DNA of 12,184 nucleotides from Avichristensenella sp031550095 (lineage in GTDB: Bacteria > Bacillota > Clostridia > Christensenellales > Aristaeellaceae): the NCBI GenBank assembly GCA_031550095.1, contig JAVBOX010000178.1, positions 1-12,184 on the forward strand, in the 5' to 3' direction. Under the pieces are notes generated by a model. That model made no database searches, was not told where the DNA came from, and saw only the letters and a program-made list of their open reading frames with translations. The position numbers and the translations under genes are program-made. Below, piece after piece: positions 1 to 7,502 of the stretch; the first letter of the stretch is position 1, and every line of letters starts with the position of its first letter.

Positions 1-192
1 AAGCTTCGGCTTTCCATTTCCTTTTTATGGAAATGCCTTTTGAGCCAATTTCAGCCTCTTTGCTGGCCCTGGAATTCGTCGTTCCCTTCTGTTCTCATTT
101 GTGTCCGGACGATTCGCTGACTTCTGCAGGAGACCCTACTTTACCATGGCGATTATGCTATTGCGGGTGACCCGGGATGGGGTGGAACCAAA
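1..192 (+). other. Stretch upstream of the solute-binding-protein remnant, possible frameshifted coding DNA
   Basis: No intact gene is seen here. The frame of the downstream gene is open from 121 to 192 and encodes a plausible peptide (DYAIAGDPGWGGTK before the ATG at 193), but stops at 118-120. Frame 3 is open from the window start to about 168, and frame 2 carries a TGA at about 41-43. This pattern would fit an older solute-binding-protein gene broken by one or more frameshifts. No clear promoter was found. Confidence 0.3.
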
Positions 193-876
193 ATGACTCT
201 TACACTGAACCTGCTAGACCAATTCATCTATGAACAACAACGCTTGAATGAACAGCTCTCTTTCAATAACGAAAAATTAGAGACATTACTCGAACGAATA
301 TTTTCCATTGAGGAACTCATTTACCCAAAAAAATTTTCCGGTCCGTTACTTCAGGGATCCTACGACAGCGATTTTTGGAGAATCGATATCTCTGACCTGC
401 CAAGCTTTTCGAACACTCGAAAAGAAGGTTGGATTCCAATCATTCCTCCAGCTATCGTCGATGGATCTGTTCCTAGAATTGGAAGCGAACTATCCGCCCT
501 TGTCATATTAAAGCAGTCACAAAACAAAGAACTAGCAATGGAGTATTTGAGCTTCGTTTCTTGTAACAAGGACCAATATCAGACTGGGTTGTCCTTGATG
601 CTACTTTCGCAGGAATGCTTGCTAAATGCCGAAAGCTTCTACTCGCATGATGTCATTAAAATATGGGATGGGTTTTTGCCATTTATCAGTTTTAACACTG
701 ACGCTCTAGGAGGGGATACCTATGCTCGAGAGTTCGAAGGGGTTACCATGCTTGTACGGAATCTTTTTATGCCGTGGACAGATGAGACCAGCAAAGAACA
801 TGCGCCGTTTGAAATCAAAGATTTTTTGATGAACCTCGATTCCGATGCCAGATTTTATCATGAAAAAAAGCATTAG
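193..876 (+). CDS. Probable C-terminal remnant of an ABC-type extracellular solute-binding protein
   Basis: The 227-residue product has no signal peptide. It contains a stretch resembling the C-terminal half of sugar-binding lipoproteins of Bacillota: a W-x-P-x-x-P-P segment with DG near residues 80-90, then NKELAMEYLSF near residues 110-120, which is the common 'SKNKELAMEYL' helix of this family. The end, with FLMNLDSDARFYHE, resembles the usual FLxxLDxKxxMxxxE tail. Full family members are about 400-550 residues, so more than the N-terminal half is missing. The frame is open upstream to 121 but closed by TGA at 118-120, and positions 1-117 give no convincing continuation in any single frame. 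GGGGTGG at 178-185 could serve as a weak ribosome binding site for the ATG at 193. The gene is AT-rich (hand count 21 of 60 GC at 241-300), unlike the RHS core. It converges with the RHS gene. The family call rests on remembered motif patterns. A decayed pseudogene is favoured; an unrelated small protein is not excluded. Confidence 0.5.
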   Translation: MTLTLNLLDQFIYEQQRLNEQLSFNNEKLETLLERIFSIEELIYPKKFSGPLLQGSYDSDFWRIDISDLPSFSNTRKEGWIPIIPPAIVDGSVPRIGSELSALVILKQSQNKELAMEYLSFVSCNKDQYQTGLSLMLLSQECLLNAESFYSHDVIKIWDGFLPFISFNTDALGGDTYAREFEGVTMLVRNLFMPWTDETSKEHAPFEIKDFLMNLDSDARFYHEKKH

Positions 877-885
877 GACAAAGCG

Positions 886-923
886 AAAACTGCCGCGTCA
901 CGCGAGTGCCGCGGCAGTTTTTT
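886..923. terminator. Strong bidirectional hairpin terminator between convergent genes
   Basis: A 12-bp perfect stem AAAACTGCCGCG (886-897) pairs with CGCGGCAGTTTT (910-921). The 12-nt loop itself closes as CAC-GCGA-GTG, a 3-bp stem with a GNRA-type tetraloop. The right arm runs into six T residues (918-923), which suits plus-strand termination just after the gene ending at 876. On the minus strand the A-run at 886-889 gives a shorter T tract, so the RHS transcript ending at 963 may stop here too. Confidence 0.9.
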
Positions 924-962
924 GTTGTTAGTTTTTAATGACACAAATTCGAGGGCATTGTA

Positions 963-3900
963 TCATTTGAGTACCCCATAATAGTTCCAATCGTCACCTA
1001 TAGTTGTTACATTGGGGCCTGTGTCATTGTAAAACAGCGCAAGCTTATCTCCTCCAGCAGAAAGTTCAACTGAGACGGAATGGAAAACTGCTTTTTGCGG
1101 CCCATCACCAAAGTCCCACATGACAACCATACCAACATGATCCATTATGAGGTCACCGTTGGCTTTTTTCTTTCCACTATGTTGAAAAATCAGCATACCT
1201 GGTTCGAGCTCATCAATCGATGAAAACATCCCTTTTGAAGATAGATCATTTTCATAAATGTGAGTAGCTCCCTTATGCCCCTGTTGTCCGCGACCCTCAT
1301 ACATAGTATAGGCGCAGCATATTCCACCATTTTCATACCCCCCATTTATATACTCAAGATCTTCACCTAACAACCTCAGTCCACCCGGAGCGACAGAATT
1401 CAATGAGGCTACATTCGTGATAATCCTATTTATGTTTTCGGCTACTTCCTTCACCACATTTGCAACAGCAGTTACCATGGCTTTCAAGGCGCTTATTAGC
1501 GACATACCAGAAGGATCAGAAAACACAACCGGATTGTTCTTGCAATACACAAACAGGTTATGGTCAAACAGCGAACCTATTCTTCCGATCACTCCATCCG
1601 CATTGATCCACCGTCCCCATTCGGGATTGTAGTATCTGGCGGATAATGAATACAACCCCGTCTCCTCATCATACACATACCCCCGGTACCTGAACGGGTT
1701 CTCCTTCCCCAGCGTCCCCGCCATACTCCCCGTACATTCGATCTGCTTTCCCCAGGCGTCGTACCGGTACCCAACGACCTCCGTATTCCCCTTGTCAAGG
1801 ATCGCGATGACGTCCCCCTGCAGGTTGTATACATACCAGTAGTCATTGCCACTATACGACACCATGGCCGCGTTCCCCTGCGCGTCATACCAGAAGTGCA
1901 GGTCCTGTACCGTTTGGTTCCCAGCTCCCGCCGTGGGCGTCCGGGTCAGATGGGTTACCTTTCCACCCATGAGGGTGTAGTTGGTGGCGCCCCTTGTGCC
2001 GCTAACCTTCCTCACCCGCAGCCCGACGGCGTTGTACGCGAAGGATACGTCCTCGCCCTCCGTTCCGCTCTTTTGCATCCCGGTCAGGCTCCGGCCATTT
2101 TCCCAGGTATACGCCCATGTTCCGTCGTTGGTGGGGTTTCCAATGGCGTCATAGGAGATGGCCGCTCCATCATACGCCGTCAGCTTGTCCTTCCAGTTGC
2201 TGTCGCCATAGGTGTAGGCGATGGTTGCCGTTGCCGTCCCCAGGCCCGTGGTGCCCGTGCCTTCCGCGTAGGCGTATTCCGACTTCATCAGGAGATTGCC
2301 GCCACGATCATAGGCGTAGGTGTAGGATTTTTCCCCCGTTTGGTCATTCACCCGAATGAGCTGGTTCAGCTTGTCGTACTCGTACTGGGTCTTGGCATCG
2401 TTGTGCAGTTCCTGGGTGATGTTCCCCACGTCGTCATAGGTGTACTGGAGAACATGGCCTTCCTGGTCCAACTGGGTCGCCAGCCCCGTGGTGCTGCCCG
2501 CCCCATGGCCGCCTGCCGCGTAGGTGGGCTGGACGCTATACTCCGCTTGTTCGCTTACCAGCTTCTTTTGCGCCAATCGGCCCAGCTTGTCGTAATGGTA
2601 GCGCACTTCATCGCCTTCCACCCCAAAGGAAACCATGGTCGGCCTGTCCACCCCGTCGTACTCATACCGGGTCTCCAGGGGCGCCCCGTTGCCTTTTAGG
2701 TCTTCCCGCAATACGGCCGATCGGTTGAACTCATCCATCCGCCTCTCCGTTCCGTGGATCAGCTCCCCATTCTCGTATTCCTTCGTCTTGGCCACCCGCA
2801 GGGCCAGGTCGTAATCCGTTTCGATCTCCCGGTTCAGGTGGTGGTCAATGAGTCTGGCCACCCGACCATCCGCCCCGTAAAGATACTCGTATCTGGGGGT
2901 GGTCTCGTCGCCAAACCGGGTGGAGATGAGCCGCTTGAATTCGTCGTGGTCGTAGTGAATCTCCCCGCCGTTTCCGTAGGTGATTCCCTTCACCAGCTTG
3001 TCCCCCGTATCCGAGTAGGTCAGGGTGGAAAGTTCCTGGGTGCCCACCCGGGTTGTCGTGGGGTTTCCCAGGGCGTCGTACGCAAAGCTGTACACCACAT
3101 CGCAGGCTGTGTCGCTGTCCGTGTTGTGCTTGGCTTGGGTGATCTTGTCATGGGTATAGGCGTATTCATTCTTGTAGCTCATTCCGCCCGCGGTGGTCTC
3201 AACCGCCGTGGGCCGCTTCCGGACATCATAGGTATAGAAAACCGTCTGGTTGAGGGGCGTTGTGACTGAGTTCAGCACGCCTGTGTTGGTGTTTATCGCC
3301 TGGGTGGTGATCTTGCCCGTGGCGTCCGTGGTCTTCAGAGGGAAATTTTTGTCCGTGGTGTATTGGGTGTTTGCCTGGATGAACCCGGCTCCGCTGTCGT
3401 CCAGGACATAGGTCTTGGTTGAGGTTACATTGCCGCTGCCGTCATAGGAGAAAGACTTCGTGATACCCGTGGGATCGATGGCCTTGTACAGCCGATGCGC
3501 CTTTCCGCCGGTGAGGGGGGTAGTATCCGTCGGGTTGTAGTTTCCATTGGGGTCATACTCCATGCGGTATTGCAGGTGCTTGGGCCGGCCTGGCTTCCGG
3601 TAGCCGATCATGTTGTTGTAGATGTCGTACTCCGCGTTGCTCTTCATCCCCGCCAGGGTCTCCACCGATACCACGTTGTTCTCATCGTCGTAGTCATAAG
3701 ACCTGCCGTATTCCTCTTTGTACAGGTATAGACCACCGAACTCAGCGTAGTTGATGTTCTCCTGGTAATCGATGTAGAAGCGAACGGCCGTATACCGGTC
3801 CGGCGCTACGATGGATCCCGAGGCAAACCGCCAGCCTGTCCATTCCTCGCTCCATTCCACCGGCTTCGCGCTGGTGAATTCCCCATCCCGTCCCTTGAAC

Positions 3901-6900
3901 GCCACCCGGATGCACAGGGTTTTGTTCATGTCGTCCTCGGGACGTTTGACAGCGTCTTCCCATTCCTTCAGGCGCTTGTATGCCCTGTCGTCTTTTTTTC
4001 GTCTGGACACATACCCTTCCAGGAGATTCAGCAGCTTTCCATGGGCGCGGGAGAACGCCTTGGCCCATCCGCCGGCCACGAAGACATCCCCAGCCGATCC
4101 GGATACGCTCATTTCCTGGTAATACCCCTTTTTCCTGCCCGTATCCCCATAGATGCGCAGAGCCCCTGGGGAAAGCATCTCCGGTTTTCCTTCCACACCC
4201 TCCGTATAGACAGTGTCCTGCTCCGTGTTGTCCTCCTGGGGTGTCCAGCTTTCCGGCCTTCCGTCCGCGCCTATATGGATGAAGTCCCCATTGTGCAGCA
4301 GGGAGTAATTGCCGGGCACAAGCCCTTCCTCCAGCTGCAGGCAGTCGATCCATACCCGGCTCACGTGGTTTTGCGCCATCTCCCCGGTGAGCTTTAGGGT
4401 GACGGTTCCGTTGGCCGCGTTTTCCGGCAAGGTGAGGGTGTAGGAAGCCCGCTCAAACTCCTCCCGGGCGGTGGTCAGCAGAATGGGCCCTTGCTCCTCT
4501 TGGACGGTCCCCATCTCGCTCGTGTATTGGAAGGAGGGGCGGATGGCCATAAAGCCGCAGCGCTTGCCATAGAAAGAGAGGGTGTATGCCTTTCCCGGCA
4601 CCAGGTCCACCGTCTGGGACGCGCTCTGTGTGCCGCTATAGTAGTTGCCGTCGAAGAGCAAGCAGCGCCTGCCGAGGCGGCAGCTGGATGCCGTGTATCC
4701 CGCCGTGCCTTCAAAGACCCAATCCGAAGTGCGCTCAAAACCATGGTTTTTCAGCAGGTTTACCACGGATCGCTGCATCTTGGAGATGGAGTCCGCATGG
4801 TTCGTCGGCTTATCCGGGGAGTACGTTATTACCACGGCATGGCCCAGCATATCGCTGATGGACGTCAGGTTGCCGGTATCGTTGAAATGGTAGCACATCT
4901 CCTTGCCATTTTCCACCGTTCGGTCTATTACCCGGGTCACCAGATCCCCATAGACATACTCCCTGCAGTTCCCCACGGCGGTGCCGTTGGACTCGGTGAT
5001 CTTTTTCACCCGGTATGGCGCCTGGTCATAGTACTCAATGGTCAGCTTGCGCCCATCCGCGTTGGTCATGGATGTAAGCAGGTTGATGCTATTGTAGGTG
5101 TAGGTGGATGCCGCGTTGTCCTCATGGGTGACGGTCGTCAGCTGCAGCCCGGCATTATACGTGAAGCGGATGCCCTGACCGGCGGGTGTGCCAGGAGCCT
5201 CAATAGAGTTCAGGCGACGCAGGATCTTTCCGCCGGATGAGACATTCGCAATGTTCAGAAGCGTCTTGCGTCCCGCCCCATCCAGAAGATGGGGTGATGT
5301 AATACGACTATTGATGGTCAGTTTATCCCCCTGGGCATTCTCGATGGAGGTCAAAACTGGCACTCGGACAATGGAGCTGCCAAACACCCATTGCGTATCG
5401 TTTTTGTCGAAAATTTTGTTACCCGTCATTTTTAAGGACAGGCCTGACTGGTCATACATATCGCCGATGGCAACACCGTCCGGGTATTTGAAGCTATGCA
5501 CAGTGCCGTCCGCGTCGAGATATCGGTTTTCCGTAATCGTGACGTTATTCTCCGTGGTCTGGATCTGCTCATATTCCTGAAAGAAGGAGCTCTTCCATCC
5601 ATAGCCTGAGAAGTCGGCGAAGGCTTTACCCCTGTAACAGGAATTGTAATAATGGGCGACAGAGGCCGGCATTCGGCTCCCGGTGCCAATGACATCCGCG
5701 CGCTCCACCACGAGATTACCATTGAGCAGATTTACATGGGCCGTTCCCGCCCTGCCACCCTCGTGGGTTTCCATGGTAAAGTAGTTTTCCAACCCCGCTT
5801 GGCTCACATAGGTGATGACAAAATGAAAGCGAGTTACGGTTGGCGCCCCCGTCATGATGGTTACGGTTGTGTTATCCCGGCGAACATCCAAGGCCACCCC
5901 ATAGTTCTCCCCCGCAGCCCACTTCCGGGCCATATCGCTTATGTCCAGACTCAGATCGTCCCTAACATATGGACTGGTCGTGGTCGTCATGGCGGCGGCG
6001 GCATCCATGGCGCTGATTTGAGGCTGATTGTTGAATGTCAAGGCGGCGGGTGTCCAGGCTGAGATTACCTGCCGGGCATATACGACCGGGTTGTCCTCCT
6101 GATTGACGACGCCGACGCAGTTGGCTCTGAAGTTTAATGTCGCTTTCGTAATCACAAATGAACTGTCCGGCAGAGCAATTCCTCCGGGATATTTAAAGAA
6201 CGCGATGCACTTGTTGTTGCCCTGCCTGCTGATTTTACAGCCGGAACCAGATAGCACCGTGGTCGGTTTTGTGCTGTCCACATAACGGAAATCTGTAGAC
6301 GCCAAGGTTTTCTTTATCTCCGGATCCAGCGTTACTGGGTAGCTGGCCACCCGCAGCCAATCGCTGTCCGGGGTATAGGTCAACCGCCATTTCTCTTTGC
6401 CGATAGCCGTAAGGTCCACCCGGACGCCGCCGATGTTTCCTCCGCTATCCCGAAGGAATGGCGCGGGCAGGGTATAAACGCTGGTTCCGTCGCTGTTTTG
6501 CGCGTCGATGCTTTGATCCGGCTGGATGACAAGGGTCAACCCTTCCGTTTCAAACAGGAACGACACCGGCTTTGCGGCGCGCTGGCTCTTGTAAATAATG
6601 TCGTCCTTGAATGTGTTCTCTGTCAGCGTACAGTGGAGGTCCGTTTCCGGCAGAATTTCCTCATAGAGTGCCTCTCCCTGGCTCTTCTCCTCCAGTGCCT
6701 GTTTTCGCCGGGCCATGGAGTTAGCGGCTTTTCGCTTTGCCTTTGTTGGCGCTTCCTCCATGGTGTCTTGGCTATCCGCTTCCGCAGTAAGCGCCACGGC
6801 CCTCCTTTCCAGCCTTTGAGGCCTGCGCCTCTCCGCGCCCTCTATAGACCAGGCAATCCGGTTGCCCTCCTCATCCTCCACCCGAACCATATGGCTGCGC

Positions 6901-7226
6901 TGGGGCGGTGATAGGTATAGCTTCATGGCGTCGTTGGCCCGGTTGGTCAGTACGTCGGGCGCCTCCGCCGATTCCACCAGGGTGTTGTCGATTTCCTTCC
7001 ATTCACCGGTCTCCTTATCCCGATAATGGATAGGGTTTAGGTAACAGATCGACTGATACACGCTGTTGCCAAGTGAAAACAGCTTTTCATTGGCCGTTCT
7101 CTTTTCCCGCATCTCGACGCACGGGAGTTGTTCCATCTCCTTCACGGTACGCATCCGCGCGTGGGGAAGCGCCTTCACGTCCTGTTCAGGCTCATTGGTC
7201 TGAACGCTGATGTTCTCCTTTTCCAT
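963..7226 (-). CDS. Giant RHS/YD-repeat protein with NlpC/P60- or CHAP-like C-terminal tip (candidate polymorphic toxin)
   Basis: This 2087-residue protein has the layout of an RHS-type polymorphic effector. Visible parts, with rough residues: charged N-terminus with KWKEIDNTL-like motif (GEWKEIDNTL, 60-85); DNRLRE-like beta-sandwich (312-470); RHS entry region with NLLNGNLV (about 500); first YD repeats; two jelly-roll carbohydrate-binding-like domains (about 827-975 and 980-1175), the second with a Lys/Glu-rich helical insert; a long YD-repeat array (1175-1840); and the core-closing motif GLYSLSARYYNPEWGRWINADG-like, ending in NNPVVFSDPSG at 1907. The last 180 residues differ: C1971 in GICCAYT, a GMLIF strand, H2030 in DHVGMVV and H2049 fit a papain-fold Cys-His catalytic set. 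RHS shells usually encapsulate the variable tip. The start at 7226 is chosen because AAAGGAGT (7233-7240) lies 6 nt upstream. An in-frame ATG at 7325 behind AAAGGGG would add 33 residues. Neither start gives a signal peptide. GC falls from about 65% in the core to about 35-53% in the tip (60-base hand counts). No immunity gene follows on this strand. Confidence 0.9.
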   Translation of the reverse strand: MEKENISVQTNEPEQDVKALPHARMRTVKEMEQLPCVEMREKRTANEKLFSLGNSVYQSICYLNPIHYRDKETGEWKEIDNTLVESAEAPDVLTNRANDAMKLYLSPPQRSHMVRVEDEEGNRIAWSIEGAERRRPQRLERRAVALTAEADSQDTMEEAPTKAKRKAANSMARRKQALEEKSQGEALYEEILPETDLHCTLTENTFKDDIIYKSQRAAKPVSFLFETEGLTLVIQPDQSIDAQNSDGTSVYTLPAPFLRDSGGNIGGVRVDLTAIGKEKWRLTYTPDSDWLRVASYPVTLDPEIKKTLASTDFRYVDSTKPTTVLSGSGCKISRQGNNKCIAFFKYPGGIALPDSSFVITKATLNFRANCVGVVNQEDNPVVYARQVISAWTPAALTFNNQPQISAMDAAAAMTTTTSPYVRDDLSLDISDMARKWAAGENYGVALDVRRDNTTVTIMTGAPTVTRFHFVITYVSQAGLENYFTMETHEGGRAGTAHVNLLNGNLVVERADVIGTGSRMPASVAHYYNSCYRGKAFADFSGYGWKSSFFQEYEQIQTTENNVTITENRYLDADGTVHSFKYPDGVAIGDMYDQSGLSLKMTGNKIFDKNDTQWVFGSSIVRVPVLTSIENAQGDKLTINSRITSPHLLDGAGRKTLLNIANVSSGGKILRRLNSIEAPGTPAGQGIRFTYNAGLQLTTVTHEDNAASTYTYNSINLLTSMTNADGRKLTIEYYDQAPYRVKKITESNGTAVGNCREYVYGDLVTRVIDRTVENGKEMCYHFNDTGNLTSISDMLGHAVVITYSPDKPTNHADSISKMQRSVVNLLKNHGFERTSDWVFEGTAGYTASSCRLGRRCLLFDGNYYSGTQSASQTVDLVPGKAYTLSFYGKRCGFMAIRPSFQYTSEMGTVQEEQGPILLTTAREEFERASYTLTLPENAANGTVTLKLTGEMAQNHVSRVWIDCLQLEEGLVPGNYSLLHNGDFIHIGADGRPESWTPQEDNTEQDTVYTEGVEGKPEMLSPGALRIYGDTGRKKGYYQEMSVSGSAGDVFVAGGWAKAFSRAHGKLLNLLEGYVSRRKKDDRAYKRLKEWEDAVKRPEDDMNKTLCIRVAFKGRDGEFTSAKPVEWSEEWTGWRFASGSIVAPDRYTAVRFYIDYQENINYAEFGGLYLYKEEYGRSYDYDDENNVVSVETLAGMKSNAEYDIYNNMIGYRKPGRPKHLQYRMEYDPNGNYNPTDTTPLTGGKAHRLYKAIDPTGITKSFSYDGSGNVTSTKTYVLDDSGAGFIQANTQYTTDKNFPLKTTDATGKITTQAINTNTGVLNSVTTPLNQTVFYTYDVRKRPTAVETTAGGMSYKNEYAYTHDKITQAKHNTDSDTACDVVYSFAYDALGNPTTTRVGTQELSTLTYSDTGDKLVKGITYGNGGEIHYDHDEFKRLISTRFGDETTPRYEYLYGADGRVARLIDHHLNREIETDYDLALRVAKTKEYENGELIHGTERRMDEFNRSAVLREDLKGNGAPLETRYEYDGVDRPTMVSFGVEGDEVRYHYDKLGRLAQKKLVSEQAEYSVQPTYAAGGHGAGSTTGLATQLDQEGHVLQYTYDDVGNITQELHNDAKTQYEYDKLNQLIRVNDQTGEKSYTYAYDRGGNLLMKSEYAYAEGTGTTGLGTATATIAYTYGDSNWKDKLTAYDGAAISYDAIGNPTNDGTWAYTWENGRSLTGMQKSGTEGEDVSFAYNAVGLRVRKVSGTRGATNYTLMGGKVTHLTRTPTAGAGNQTVQDLHFWYDAQGNAAMVSYSGNDYWYVYNLQGDVIAILDKGNTEVVGYRYDAWGKQIECTGSMAGTLGKENPFRYRGYVYDEETGLYSLSARYYNPEWGRWINADGVIGRIGSLFDHNLFVYCKNNPVVFSDPSGMSLISALKAMVTAVANVVKEVAENINRIITNVASLNSVAPGGLRLLGEDLEYINGGYENGGICCAYTMYEGRGQQGHKGATHIYENDLSSKGMFSSIDELEPGMLIFQHSGKKKANGDLIMDHVGMVVMWDFGDGPQKAVFHSVSVELSAGGDKLALFYNDTGPNVTTIGDDWNYYGVLK
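966..1505 (-). other. C-terminal effector-like domain of the RHS protein (putative cysteine peptidase or amidase)
   Basis: The tip begins directly after the core-ending DPSG motif and spans residues 1908-2087. A mostly hydrophobic helical stretch (SLISALKAMVTAVANVV) comes first. Then follow YENGGICCAYTMYEG, with C1971 as the likely nucleophile because the CAYT context matches the 'CAxFV' helix of NlpC/P60 and CHAP enzymes, LEPGMLIF matching the usual 'xxGDLVFF' strand, MDHVGMVV (H2030) matching 'xHVGIYVG', and VFHSVS (H2049) as a possible third residue. Known members cut peptidoglycan peptides or related amide bonds. The spacing from His to third residue is longer than typical, so an inactive or divergent papain-fold domain is possible. 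Base composition is more AT-rich than the core, as expected for exchanged RHS tips. Confidence 0.6.
3680..4750 (-). other. Two tandem carbohydrate-binding-like jelly-roll domains embedded in the YD-repeat protein
   Basis: Residues about 827-975 start with LLKNHGFE, continue with VPGKAYTLSFYGK and end in VWIDCLQLEEG, the pattern of CBM4/9-like or 'carbohydrate-binding domain' beta-sandwiches. A second copy runs from NGDF (about 980) to GGLYLYKEEYG (about 1175). Between its strands lies a highly charged, probably helical insert of about 40 residues with many Lys, Arg, Asp and Glu. YD repeats occur on both sides, so these domains interrupt the shell-forming array. Ligand preference cannot be read from the sequence. 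Confidence 0.6.
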
Positions 7227-7232
7227 GGTTTT

Positions 7233-7240
7233 ACTCCTTT
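7233..7240 (-). promoter_or_regulatory. Ribosome binding site that decides the RHS start
   Basis: On the minus strand the sequence is AAAGGAGT followed by 6 nt and ATG at 7226. It is the strongest Shine-Dalgarno match in the leader. The competing ATG at 7325 has AAAGGGG 6 nt upstream, but lies inside the second LexA-like box and only about 12 nt from the predicted transcription start. Confidence 0.7.
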
Positions 7241-7319
7241 TTGTCTTTTGATCTTGGGGAATGAATGGCTCTATCGTCTTCCGAGCCTTCCATGCAGGAA
7301 GTGCTCCTGAAATCTTAAA

Positions 7320-7331
7320 GAACATTTGTTC
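7320..7331. promoter_or_regulatory. LexA-type (SOS) box 2
   Basis: GAACATTTGTTC is a second GAAC-N4-GTTC element, with the N4 (ATTT) breaking full symmetry. Its centre is 35 bp from that of box 1, on the downstream side of the predicted start of transcription. Paired boxes of this kind are known at tightly LexA-controlled genes such as colicin operons. It also covers the alternative ATG at 7325. Confidence 0.6.
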
Positions 7332-7343
7332 CCCTTTATATGA

Positions 7344-7372
7344 ACCATAACACAGAACATATGTTCTGTCAA
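7344..7372 (-). promoter_or_regulatory. Sigma-A-type promoter of the RHS gene
   Basis: Read on the minus strand, a perfect -35 TTGACA (7372-7367) is separated by exactly 17 bp from -10 TATGGT (7349-7344, 4 of 6 consensus). Transcription would start near 7337, giving a leader of about 110 nt to the ATG at 7226. The imperfect -10 box behind a perfect -35 is common at repressed, inducible promoters. The spacer is largely filled by an 18-bp palindrome. Confidence 0.75.
7352..7369. promoter_or_regulatory. LexA-type (SOS) box 1, 18-bp perfect palindrome
   Basis: ACAGAACATATGTTCTGT is a perfect inverted repeat of 18 bp. Its core GAACATATGTTC matches the Gram-positive LexA (DinR) consensus GAAC-N4-GTTC, and is identical to the central 12 bases of the Bacillus-type box CGAACATATGTTCG. 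It overlaps the last three bases of the -35 and most of the spacer, so a bound repressor would block RNA polymerase. The regulator identity is inferred from this match. Confidence 0.7.
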
Positions 7373-7502
7373 TAACGAAAAAAAACAAAACTGTGTCGAG
7401 TTACACGCCGCGGCAAAAATGTGCGAGCCATGAAGTGGGCATGAACATGAGCGGCGAAAAGAGCCAAGGGGAGCAATCCGCCTATTTGGGTGGAACAAAA
7501 AA
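7373..7502. other. Spacer between RHS promoter and esterase terminator
   Basis: Upstream of the RHS -35 there is a short A-rich run (7378-7390 region), which could act as an UP-element-like sequence on the minus strand. No gene with coding character is seen. The short open frames here overlap the terminator and the esterase antisense strand. Confidence 0.4.

Noticed and set aside
1..6. AAGCTT (HindIII site) exactly at the window start
   Set aside because: A six-base site at the edge is probably chance; nothing else indicates a cloning junction.
360..569. Minus-strand frame of 69 codons after the RHS gene, considered as an immunity gene
   Set aside because: It lies antisense within the solute-binding-like gene, beyond the terminator at 886-923, with no coding character.
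1896..2699. Long open frame of 267 codons on the plus strand inside the RHS gene
   Set aside because: It is antisense to GC-rich YD-repeat coding sequence, has no ribosome binding site of note, and its translation is rich in Arg, Val and Gly without family resemblance.
1590..3700. Imperfect repeats in DNA, considered as a tandem repeat element
   Set aside because: They are the coding trace of degenerate YD repeats in the protein and do not form a DNA-level repeat.
4491..5240. Open frame of 249 codons on the plus strand opposite the RHS gene
   Set aside because: Shadow of the minus-strand gene; no recognisable domain and no promoter or ribosome binding site support it.
7335..7341. TATAAA-like sequence in the RHS leader as an alternative -10
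   Set aside because: It is 26 bp from the TTGACA, too far for a sigma-A promoter; TATGGT at 17 bp fits.
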